Below, piece after piece: positions 37,463 to 45,268 of a stretch of 64,000 nt of DNA (position 1 is the first letter of the stretch; each line of letters begins with the position of its first letter). The stretch comes from Bradyrhizobium neotropicale. Its GTDB lineage: Bacteria > Pseudomonadota > Alphaproteobacteria > Rhizobiales > Xanthobacteraceae. Below the pieces are notes generated by a model. That model had not been told where the DNA came from and did not search any database. It saw only the letters and a list, made by a program, of their open reading frames with translations. The DNA lies in NCBI RefSeq assembly GCF_001641695.1, contig NZ_LSEF01000090.1:109228-173227 (forward strand), in the 5' to 3' direction. The position numbers and the translations under genes were made by a program.

Positions 37463-39411
37463 ATCCCGACCCCTACCACCCTGCTGTTGGTGTTCCGCAA
37501 GTTCCGATACCGCGCCAGCGCCCACAGCGGAAAGAACTTCGGGTAACCATGATACCGTAGATAGAACACGCGGGGGAAGCCTGTGGCGGTATACCGCTGC
37601 TCGTCCCACAGTCCTTTTTCGTTCTGTGTTGCAATCAGGTACTCCACCCCGCGGGCAACGGCCGGATGATCGACCTCACCGGCCGCCATCAGGGCAAGCA
37701 AGGCCCATGCCGTCTGCGAGGCGGTCGACGGAGCGGGTTCCCAGCCCTTGTAATCGAGCCGGTAGCTGACCGCGTCTTCACCCCAGCCGCCGTCATCGTT
37801 CTGGATCGACGCCAGCCAGTCGGCCGCTTTGCGAATCATCGGGTCGTTGTGGCTGACGCCGGCCATGTTCAGGGCGCACAGCACCGACCAGGTTCCATAA
37901 ATGAAATTCATGCCCCAGCGGCCGTACCAGGACCCCTCGGGGTGCTGGGTGCGGCGGAGATAGGCAACGCCGCCGGCCACGTGCTTGCTGGTCTTCTCGG
38001 TCTCCCCGAGCTGGGCGAGCATCGAGATGCAGCGGGCGGTGACGTCCTCGGTCGGCGGGTCGAGCAGCGCACCGTGGTCGGAGAACGGGATGTTGTTCAG
38101 ATAGTACTCGAGGTTGTCCACGTCGAAGGCAGCCCAGCCGCCATCGTCGCTCTGCATCCCCTCGATCCACTCCCGGCCACGGTCGATCGCGGCATCATAA
38201 CCGGCCGTGCCGTGCTCGCGGCGCATGCGGTCCATCGACATCACCACGACGGCGGTATCGTCGAGATCGGGATAATGGGCGTTGTTGTACTGGAAGGCCC
38301 AGCCGCCCGGTCGCGTCTCGGGCCGCTTCACGGCCCAGTCGCCCTTCACGTCCAGGACCTGCTTGGGGATCAGCCAGTCGAGGCCCTGCTTGGCCGCAGG
38401 CACGGCTTGCGGGCCACCGGCTTCGAGCAGCGCGTGAGCAGCCAGCGTGGTGTCCCACACCGGCGAGACGCAGGGCTGGCAATAGGCCTCGTCGTCCTTG
38501 AAGACCAGCAACTTCTCGAGGCCGCGGCGCGTGATGGCGCGCGGCGGGAAGTTCTCGTCCTTGCCGAGCGCGTCGTACATCATCACGATGTTGGCCATGG
38601 GCGGATAGATCGCGCCCATGCCGTCCTCGCCGTTGAGCCGCTCCTCGGTAAAGGCGAGCGCCGCATCGATCGCGCGCTTGCGCAGGCTCTTCGGAAACAT
38701 CGGCTCGACCACGCGCAGGATGTGATCGAGGGCGCGGAACAGCACGAACCAGGCCATGCTCTGGTGCGGCGCCTTTGCGGTCATGCCGATCGAGCGCGGG
38801 TCCTGGAGGAACAGCTCGTCGATGCCGACGCCCTTCGGATTCCTTGCACGCGGCTTCAGCGCGGCGAGCACCATCAGCGGCACCATGGTCGTGCGCGCCC
38901 AGTAGGAGATCTTGTTGAGGTGGAACGGCGACCAGAACGGCAGCAGCACGATCTCGACCGGCAGCACCGGCACCGCGCGCCACGTCACGACGCCGAACAT
39001 CGCGAGCGTGAAGCGGGTGAAGACGTTGCTGTTGATGGCGCCGCCGCGCGAGAGGATCGCCTCGCGCGCACGCACCATGTGCGGCGCGTCGATGGGGTCG
39101 CCGATCATCTTGAGCGCGAAATAGGCCTTCACGCTGGCGCTCATGTCGAACTCGCCGTCATGCACCAGCGGCCAGCCGCCATGGGCTCCCTGCACGCGGC
39201 GCAGATAATTGCCGATCTTGGCTTCGAGCACGGTGTCGACCGGCTCGGCGAGGTGATGCCGCAGCAGGATGTACTCGGCCGGAATCGTGCAGTCGGCCTC
39301 GAGCTCGAACACCCAGTGGCCGTCGGATTGCTGGAAGCCGAGGACGCCTTGCGTTGCAGACGCAATGCTCGATTCCAGGACTTCGCGGTTGGTCGCGTTC
39401 ACGGAATCCAT
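37459..39411 (-). CDS. shc: Squalene-hopene cyclase
   Basis: 650 residues. The catalytic DxDD box is PDLDDTAVVVMSM near residue 380, and several QW repeats are seen (QSDDGGWAAFDV, HPEGSWYGRWGMNF, QNDDGGWGEDA, QNEKGLWDEQ). The enzyme is a monotopic membrane protein that cyclises squalene to hopene and hopanol. Start MDSVNATNREV follows GAGCGAG. Also called hpnF. Translationally coupled to hpnG. Confidence 0.97.
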   Translation of the reverse strand: MDSVNATNREVLESSIASATQGVLGFQQSDGHWVFELEADCTIPAEYILLRHHLAEPVDTVLEAKIGNYLRRVQGAHGGWPLVHDGEFDMSASVKAYFALKMIGDPIDAPHMVRAREAILSRGGAINSNVFTRFTLAMFGVVTWRAVPVLPVEIVLLPFWSPFHLNKISYWARTTMVPLMVLAALKPRARNPKGVGIDELFLQDPRSIGMTAKAPHQSMAWFVLFRALDHILRVVEPMFPKSLRKRAIDAALAFTEERLNGEDGMGAIYPPMANIVMMYDALGKDENFPPRAITRRGLEKLLVFKDDEAYCQPCVSPVWDTTLAAHALLEAGGPQAVPAAKQGLDWLIPKQVLDVKGDWAVKRPETRPGGWAFQYNNAHYPDLDDTAVVVMSMDRMRREHGTAGYDAAIDRGREWIEGMQSDDGGWAAFDVDNLEYYLNNIPFSDHGALLDPPTEDVTARCISMLAQLGETEKTSKHVAGGVAYLRRTQHPEGSWYGRWGMNFIYGTWSVLCALNMAGVSHNDPMIRKAADWLASIQNDDGGWGEDAVSYRLDYKGWEPAPSTASQTAWALLALMAAGEVDHPAVARGVEYLIATQNEKGLWDEQRYTATGFPRVFYLRYHGYPKFFPLWALARYRNLRNTNSRVVGVGM

Positions 39412-39464
39412 CTCGCTCGATTTCTCCGATAGTTGCTGGGATAATTTTGACGGGGCGAATGCCG

Positions 39465-40721
39465 TCAGGACCGCTGTGCGGCCAGGACCAGATCGGCGGC
39501 GCGATCACCGGACCGGACCGATCCCTCGATGGTTGCAGGCAATCCCGTAGCAGTCCAATCGCCCGCAAGAAACAGGTTTTTCAGTGCGGTGACCGGCCCC
39601 GGACGCAGGGCGTTCTGCGCCGGCGTTGCCGCAAATGTGGCGCGGCGCTCACGCACGATCTGCCAGGGCGGCAATTCGCCGGACACGCCGCCCGCCTTGC
39701 AGACGTCGTTCCAGATCGCCTGCGCCAGTTCCTCGCGCGGCATGTCGACCAACCGGTCGCCATTGCTGATGGTGACCGAGAGTCGATTGGGAAAGGCGAA
39801 CAGCCACTCCACGACACCGCCGATCACGCCCAGGATGGGTGCTGCGCCCGGCGGCGGCTCGAAACGGAAATGCGCATTCACGATGGCGCGGAATTCGGTC
39901 GGGGTCTTGAGGCCCGGCAGCAGGCTTGCGGCAGCGCGCGGCGGCACCGCCATCACGATGGCATCGCCGTCGGCGACCTTGATCACGTCCTCGCCGCCGA
40001 AATTCAGCGCAATGACCTTGCCGTCCTTGGTCTCGAACGAGCGCAGCTCATGGCCGAGCTGAACGGAGTGGCCACGCTCGGTCAGGAATTTCACGGCGGG
40101 CTCGATCAGCACCGCGCTCAGACCATCACGCGCGATCAGCGGACGACAAGCCTGCCCGCCGGCGAGCAGCGTCTCGCGGACGATCGCACCGGCAAGGCCG
40201 GCCGAACCTTCGGGCGGATCCACGTTGAGCGCTGCGAGCAGCAGCGGCTGCACCAGGCGCTGATAGAGGATGCCCTCGCAAGGAATGGACTTGCCAACCA
40301 GCGTCTCCTCCGACGCCCAGATCAGCGGCGCCAGCTTCAGATAGTCCGTGAGCCCGGTGTCGGGGACGCGCCGGCTCTCGTCGAACACCCAGGTCGGCAG
40401 CCTGCCGTCGCCGAGATCGAGCTGCCAGCGCTGGCCGGTCGCGAGATCGACGAAGGGAAACTGCGCGCGCTCCGGCCCTACCAGTCCCGCCTCCGAGCCG
40501 ATCGAGCGCGCATAGGCCTGTGCATGGCCATTGCCCGACAGCATCAGATGGTTGCCGTTGTCGATCGTGAGGTTGGTGGCGCCGTCGAAATAGGAACGGC
40601 AGCGGCCGCCGGCCTGGTGCGTCGCCTCGTGCACGGCGACCTTGAAGCCGGCATTGGCGAGCCGCACGGCGGCGGAGAGGCCGGAAATTCCAGCGCCGAT
40701 GATGTGAGCTGTGTTTTGCAT
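39465..40721 (-). CDS. hpnE: HpnE, hydroxysqualene dehydroxylase
   Basis: 418 residues from MQNTAHIIGAGISGLSAAVRL, whose ATG overlaps the hpnD stop (TGATG). The dinucleotide motif is GAGISGLSA at residues 9-17; the C-terminal NLFLAGDWTATGLPATIEGSVRSG is typical of flavin-dependent phytoene desaturase-like amine oxidases. HpnE reduces hydroxysqualene to squalene. Fifty-three bases separate it from shc. Confidence 0.93.
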   Translation of the reverse strand: MQNTAHIIGAGISGLSAAVRLANAGFKVAVHEATHQAGGRCRSYFDGATNLTIDNGNHLMLSGNGHAQAYARSIGSEAGLVGPERAQFPFVDLATGQRWQLDLGDGRLPTWVFDESRRVPDTGLTDYLKLAPLIWASEETLVGKSIPCEGILYQRLVQPLLLAALNVDPPEGSAGLAGAIVRETLLAGGQACRPLIARDGLSAVLIEPAVKFLTERGHSVQLGHELRSFETKDGKVIALNFGGEDVIKVADGDAIVMAVPPRAAASLLPGLKTPTEFRAIVNAHFRFEPPPGAAPILGVIGGVVEWLFAFPNRLSVTISNGDRLVDMPREELAQAIWNDVCKAGGVSGELPPWQIVRERRATFAATPAQNALRPGPVTALKNLFLAGDWTATGLPATIEGSVRSGDRAADLVLAAQRS

Positions 40722-41560
40722 CAGATGAAAGCGTAGCGGAGCAGGATCAAGATGCGTGCGACCTTCGACACACGCACCGGCTGGCGCGGCGCGTTGAAGC
40801 CGCGCGCGATCAGGAGGTCCAGAATGGAATGATAATATTTCGACATGATCCGCGGCGCGCGCACCGCGCGGCGCCTGTTGCGGTTCATGATCTCGTCCGA
40901 CTTCTCGAAATGCACTTTCGCCCGCTGCGCCAGCGGCAGGCAGACCTTCGGCAGCGCGCGCTCGGCGATCACGCGGTTCGGATCGTTGGAGGTGATGCCG
41001 GCATGCAGCAGGCCTTCGCGCGGCAGATAGAGCCGTCCGAGCCCTGCGTCCTCGTCGATGTCGCGCAGGATGTTGGTGAGCTGGAGCGCACGGCCGAGAT
41101 GATAGGCGAGCTGGATGCCGTCCTCTTCCGGCAGGCCGAACACCCGCACCGACAGCCGGCCGACGGCGCTCGCGACGCGATCGCAATAGAGATCGAGCGT
41201 CGCCATGTCGGGCGCACGGATGTCCTGCGGCACGTCCATTTCCATGCCGTCGACGATGGCGAGGAAATCCTCGCGCTTCAGCCCGAACGTCTTCACCGAC
41301 GCGACGTAGTCCTTCAGCCGCGCCGGCGGATGGCCCTGATAGAGCGCATCGATGTCGTTGCGCCACTCTTGGAGCGCGGCAAGCCGCTCCTCGCGCGGCC
41401 CGTCGGAATCGGCGATGTCGTCGACCTGACGGCAAAAGCTGTAGATCTGGAACATGGCCTCGCGCTGGTCATGCGGCAGGATGCGCATCGCGGCATAGAA
41501 GGAGCTGCCGGATGCGGTCGAGCCATAACTGGCGCCGGGCGAGGTCGCCTCAAGCGTCAT
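40721..41560 (-). CDS. hpnD: HpnD, presqualene diphosphate synthase
   Basis: 279 residues from MTLEATSPGASYG; an in-frame Met 19 codons earlier is possible. The two Asp-rich motifs of trans-isoprenyl synthases are CRQVDDIAD at 43-51 and NILRDIDEDAGLGRLYLP near 170. HpnD couples two farnesyl diphosphates to presqualene diphosphate. It begins 11 bases inside the end of hpnC and its stop overlaps the hpnE start. Confidence 0.93.
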   Translation of the reverse strand: MTLEATSPGASYGSTASGSSFYAAMRILPHDQREAMFQIYSFCRQVDDIADSDGPREERLAALQEWRNDIDALYQGHPPARLKDYVASVKTFGLKREDFLAIVDGMEMDVPQDIRAPDMATLDLYCDRVASAVGRLSVRVFGLPEEDGIQLAYHLGRALQLTNILRDIDEDAGLGRLYLPREGLLHAGITSNDPNRVIAERALPKVCLPLAQRAKVHFEKSDEIMNRNRRRAVRAPRIMSKYYHSILDLLIARGFNAPRQPVRVSKVARILILLRYAFI

Positions 41561-42434
41561 GCGCAGTCCCCGGTCTGGAAATGGCCTTGCGCCCGATCGC
41601 GCGGCGGCCGGCTTCACCGATCATGCCGGCAAGGCTGAAGGTGAGCAGTTCGAACTTGTTCAGATGCACGCGCTCGCGCAAGGGATCGCGCACCTTGAGC
41701 AGACGCACGATACGGTCGGCGTAGGCCTGGATCACCGCGATGTCGACGCCGAGGCGGAAATCCCTGACCTCCGCGCTCAGCGACTTGCTCTCGTCGAGAA
41801 GCCCTTCGTTGCGCGCGGCGAGTGCCTGGAGACATTGCAGCATCGCCGGCGGCGATTGGGCGAGCCCGAGCTGCTCGACGGAGGCGCCGCTTGCGGCCAG
41901 AGCGTCGCGCGGCAGATAGACGCGATTGAGCTCGCGAAAATCCTTGCCGCAATCCTGCAGATGGTTGTTGATCTGGAGACCGGCGCAGAGCGCATCTGAT
42001 GCGGCCCAGGTCGAGGTGCTCTCACCATGCACGTCGAGCATGAAGCGGCCGACCGGCATCGCCGAATAGCGGCAATAATGGATGACCTCGTCCCAGGTCT
42101 CGTAGCGCAGCTTGGTCACGTCCATGCGGAAGGCGATGAGCACGTCGAGGGCATGGCGCGGCGCCATGTCGCGCTCGGCGAGCGCACGCCGCAGGATGAC
42201 GGCTTCGGCCTGGGTGTCGCCCTTGCCCAGCAGCTCGCCCTCGAGCAGGTCGAGATAAGCGAGCTTCTCGTCGGCAGGCAGCGTCGCGTGGTCGGCGATG
42301 TCGTCGGCGGTGCGGACAAAGTTGTAGAAGGCCAGGATCAGCGCGCGATGACGCGGATGAATGATCCAGGACGCGACGGGAAAATTCTCGTCGCGGTCAC
42401 CCTTGCCGGATCGCAATTCGCTCGCAGAGGTCAT
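41550..42434 (-). CDS. hpnC: HpnC, hydroxysqualene synthase
   Basis: 294 residues from MTSASELRSGKGD; a Met 19 codons upstream is the alternative. Asp-rich motif RTADDIADHA at about 41-50, then NNHLQDCGKDFRELNRVYLP as the second. HpnC converts presqualene diphosphate to hydroxysqualene. First gene of the hpnC-D-E-shc-hpnG operon, so the promoter should lie in 42435-42625. Confidence 0.93.
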   Translation of the reverse strand: MTSASELRSGKGDRDENFPVASWIIHPRHRALILAFYNFVRTADDIADHATLPADEKLAYLDLLEGELLGKGDTQAEAVILRRALAERDMAPRHALDVLIAFRMDVTKLRYETWDEVIHYCRYSAMPVGRFMLDVHGESTSTWAASDALCAGLQINNHLQDCGKDFRELNRVYLPRDALAASGASVEQLGLAQSPPAMLQCLQALAARNEGLLDESKSLSAEVRDFRLGVDIAVIQAYADRIVRLLKVRDPLRERVHLNKFELLTFSLAGMIGEAGRRAIGRKAISRPGTAHDA

Positions 42435-42625
42435 CGAGGGCTGATTAACAATCGTTGGGACAGGAAGGTTTTTTCGCCCGCACGGGCTCACGGCGGCGAT
42501 GCCGCCGCGGCCCCCATATAGGGGAATACGGCCGCAAAACCAATCCTGTCTCTCGATGGCTGCCCTTCCGGATCCGGCCCATAAAGGCGGCCCAGGATCC
42601 GCCTTTTGTGGGCCAGCGGCCGAGC

Positions 42626-42862
42626 TTACTGGTTGTGGTTCTTCAGAACCTGGTCGCAGGCCTGCGAGATCTTGGCCCGGTTCTCCTTCAGACAGGCCAG
42701 GATGGTGAAATCGCCCTGGTCGATGACCGGGCGGCAGAACTTCTGCACATCGCGCGTGCAGGCCTTCTGCTCGGCGTCCGTGCCACGCCCTTGTTGCTGG
42801 GCGAACGCCGCCGTCGAAAGGGATGCCGACAGCAGGGTGAGAGCGACGAGGAGCTTACGCAT
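42626..42862 (-). CDS. Small exported Cys-rich protein
   Basis: 78 residues after a GAAGGAAT site. Signal peptide of about 21 residues ending AFA, then four cysteines in KACTRDVQKFCRPV, LACLKEN and QACDQVL, spaced as two possible disulfide pairs. Proteins with this pattern (cysteine-rich repeat type) are frequent in Bradyrhizobium; their role is unknown. It sits upstream of hpnC on the same strand and could be in the same unit. Confidence 0.75.
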   Translation of the reverse strand: MRKLLVALTLLSASLSTAAFAQQQGRGTDAEQKACTRDVQKFCRPVIDQGDFTILACLKENRAKISQACDQVLKNHNQ

Positions 42863-43318
42863 TGTATTCCTTCATTCTGACGGCAGAATCGCACCGATGC
42901 CGGACCGCACAGGCGGGCGACCGGAACGGATTGTTCTGATGGCAAGTTGCCGCGGAAGCGCGGCATCCGGGAAAGCACAAGCGCTGGCAAATGCGGCCAA
43001 ATTGGCGCCACGCCCACCAAATCACGCCTTCCTGTTGCCTTCCTTGGCAGATGTAAGGGATTGATACTACGTCATAATTCGCGCACGCCGCGTTTTGGCG
43101 TCAACCTGTTGCAGACATGCATCTGTTCGTCCCGGGTTCCACGCCAGAAACATGCTGAAACACGTGGAATTATGAACGGACGGAGGCACGACCGCTTCGC
43201 GATCCCGACATCTCAGCCGGCTAGGGTTTGAACCTGATACAGGCTTGGAACACTAAACTTTCGATGCGGCGAGACGTTCTTTCCTAGGCGAACGTCATTC
43301 CAAAACGGGATATTCAAC
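42863..43318. other. 456-base intergenic region, nothing recognised
   Basis: No convincing gene, hairpin or known repeat. It must hold the promoters of the Cys-rich gene (left, minus strand) and the exported protein (right, plus strand). A GGAAC at 43247 has no CGTT at 16-17 bases, so it is not an EcfG site. Confidence 0.5.
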
Positions 43319-43816
43319 ATGAAATTCTTTGGGCGATCTGGACAGGCAATCAAGGCGGCCGGCATTGGGGCTGCGCTGCTCTTCTCGGTCTCGGCAAGCC
43401 ATGCTCAGTCGTCCGGACCGTTCGCCGGTTTCGACGGCGCGTGGTCGGGCACCGGCACGGTGTCCCTCTCCGACGGCTCCACCGAGCGCATCCGCTGCAA
43501 GGCGGACTACAAGGTCGCGGGCAGCGGCCTCAACCTGAAGCAGAGCCTCCACTGCGCCAGCGACAGCTACAAGTTCGACCTCACCAGCGACGTGACGAGC
43601 CAGGGCGACCGCATCTCCGGCAACTGGAGCGAGGCCAGCCGCAACATCTTCGGCAACCTCCAGGGCACCGCTGGCGGCGGCCAGATCGACGTGTTCGTCG
43701 AGGCCAACGGCTTTGCCGCCAATCTCTCGCTGCGCACCAACGGCAGCAAGCAGACCGTGCAGATCAGTTCGAAGGGCGAGATCCGCGGCGTCAACATCAC
43801 GATGGTGAAGAGCTAA
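43319..43816 (+). CDS. Exported protein of unknown function
   Basis: 165 residues. Signal peptide (about residues 1-29, ending SHA), then a beta-rich domain starting with AGFDGAWSGTGTVSLSDGS, with a cysteine pair (RCKADYK and LHCASDS) and a GNWSEASRNIFGNLQGTAGGG section. It looks like a small secreted beta-barrel or lipocalin-like domain. Single gene with its own terminator. Confidence 0.8.
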   Translation: MKFFGRSGQAIKAAGIGAALLFSVSASHAQSSGPFAGFDGAWSGTGTVSLSDGSTERIRCKADYKVAGSGLNLKQSLHCASDSYKFDLTSDVTSQGDRISGNWSEASRNIFGNLQGTAGGGQIDVFVEANGFAANLSLRTNGSKQTVQISSKGEIRGVNITMVKS

Positions 43817-43844
43817 CGGCTCCTTCCCGATCGGAAAAGATCAT

Positions 43845-43876
43845 AGCCCCCGGTTCTCGCAAGCCGGGGGCTTTTT
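43845..43876 (+). terminator. Intrinsic terminator
   Basis: AGCCCCCGG, ten-base loop, CCGGGGGCT and TTTT. It ends the transcript of the exported protein gene and sits only 7 bases before an in-frame ATG at 43883. Confidence 0.92.
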
Positions 43877-43905
43877 GCTGACATGGACCAGCTTCGCAGA
43901 AGCCT

Positions 43906-43945
43906 GCTCTTGGGGATTGGGCTCTTGGGGATTGGGCTCTTGGCG
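43906..43945. repeat. 15 bp tandem repeat, 2.6 copies
   Basis: GCTCTTGGGGATTGG at 43906-43920 and 43921-43935, followed by GCTCTTGGCG. If translated in the frame of the ATG at 43883 it gives LLGIG twice, forming the hydrophobic core of a would-be signal peptide. Confidence 0.85.
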
Positions 43946-43996
43946 ACCCATCGCGCCTCGGCAAATGATCGACCGTCGGACCCACGGGGAGCGGAC

Positions 43997-44383
43997 ATGC
44001 AGGCATCATCCATCAAGCCGCGTCACGTGCTTTGCTTTCTCGGCAGGGACGAAGGCCTGCTGCATCCGCCGAAGGCTGCCGCCAAGACGATCGCGGATTT
44101 CGGCTTCGAGATCGACCGCACTCATTCGCAAGGCAAACCCGATCCGCACATGGAACGGTCGTTTGGCGTCTGCTGGGATCGCGTCATCCCCAACGCCTGG
44201 TCTCCCGCCGACGAAGCGGCAGTGATCAATCACCGCTCGGTGCTCTACGTGCTGAGCCCGCCGATGGCCGAACGCGGCATCGGGACGCTTAGCGCACGCA
44301 AGCTCGAAGTTTCGCGGAAGTCGGACTACGCGGAGGACGATTTCAAGTTCAACCCGTACGGCGCGATCCGGATCGAGGCGTGA
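43997..44383 (+). CDS. Conserved-looking hypothetical protein, start uncertain
   Basis: 128 residues from ATG at 43997, preceded by a strong GGGGAGCGG site. An upstream in-frame ATG at 43883 would add 38 residues that look like a signal peptide (RRSLL, LLGIG repeat, RASA), but it lies 7 bases after a terminator and lacks a ribosome site, so I prefer the later start. Visible features: HVLCFLGRDEGLLHPPKAAAK, then HMERSFGVCWDRVIPNAW and HRSVLYVLSPPMAERG. I recognise no family. Confidence 0.6.
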   Translation: MQASSIKPRHVLCFLGRDEGLLHPPKAAAKTIADFGFEIDRTHSQGKPDPHMERSFGVCWDRVIPNAWSPADEAAVINHRSVLYVLSPPMAERGIGTLSARKLEVSRKSDYAEDDFKFNPYGAIRIEA

Positions 44384-44401
44384 GCGCGCTACGCCGCTGG
44401 A

Positions 44402-45193
44402 TCAATCCCTGCGGGCGACGCATTCGCAGCGGCATCTGAAATAGACTGCGTCCGGATCACGTCCCCAGGCGTCCCAGCCGGCAAGCGCCGCCTGAATGTC
44501 ATCGTCCGTGGCAAGTCCCTTGCCCACAAGCTGCGGCCCGAGACCGAGCAGGCTGCGCCTCGCATCGGCAACCGCCTCCTTCCGGCTCACCGCGTCCGCG
44601 CTGTGGTTGACGTAGCTCGCGCCGGCCCAGACCGGGGTGAAGGCGTGGGCGCGAAGGATGGAGCTTTGCCGCCGGCCGAAGTGAAGCGCCGCCGGATCCT
44701 CATGCTCGTACCAGCGCTGCCAGAGATCGAGCGCAAGCCTCACGCCGTCGAGTTCGGGGTGGAGAATGTTGCCACCGACATCGGCGTCACGCGTTCCAAG
44801 CACCCCGCCCGGCTTCAGCACCCGTCGCGCTTCCGCCAATGTCCGCGTCAGCTTCGGAGGGCTCTGATGATAGAGGACCGCGTGGACGAACACCGCGTCG
44901 AAGGATGCGTCATCAAACGTAAGCGCGGTCATGTCGGCTTCGATGAAGGTCAGGTTCGTCAGGCCTGAACACGCCGCAAGCCGGTTGGCGGCCGCAATCG
45001 CGTTCGGCTCGATATCGATGCCCACCGCCTTGCCGACAATCCCCGCGAGGTCCGCCGTGATGGTCCCGGGCCCGCAGCCGGCATCGAGCAGGACCATGTC
45101 CGCCGTCAGGAACGGCACGAAAAAGGCGGCTGAATCGCCACCTCGCTTCTGCTGAAACGCCACGACAGAGCTGTCGTACCGCGTCGTCTGCAT
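44402..45193 (-). CDS. Class I SAM-dependent methyltransferase
   Basis: 263 residues. Motif I VLLDAGCGPGTITADLA, motif II region GIDIEPNAIAAAN, FIEADMTALTFDDASFDAVFVHAVLYH and the post-motif RRVLKPGGVLGTRDAD are all present, as in ubiE/arsM-like small-molecule methyltransferases. C-terminal half is specific and holds no recognised substrate motif. Lies downstream of the RND exporter on the same strand, 75 bases away. Confidence 0.88.
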   Translation of the reverse strand: MQTTRYDSSVVAFQQKRGGDSAAFFVPFLTADMVLLDAGCGPGTITADLAGIVGKAVGIDIEPNAIAAANRLAACSGLTNLTFIEADMTALTFDDASFDAVFVHAVLYHQSPPKLTRTLAEARRVLKPGGVLGTRDADVGGNILHPELDGVRLALDLWQRWYEHEDPAALHFGRRQSSILRAHAFTPVWAGASYVNHSADAVSRKEAVADARRSLLGLGPQLVGKGLATDDDIQAALAGWDAWGRDPDAVYFRCRCECVARRD

Positions 45194-45268
45194 GGCGTAT
45201 CCCCCGGGGTGGATTTCGGCGCAGTCGTTCAGACTGCGCCGATTCCATGTCCGATGGATGAAGCCCGC

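Noticed and set aside
43883-43996. Signal peptide of the gene ending at 44383
   Set aside because: The ATG at 43883 follows a terminator by 7 bases and has no ribosome site, whereas ATG 43997 has GGGGAG; the upstream part is treated as probable leader, although the peptide looks plausible.
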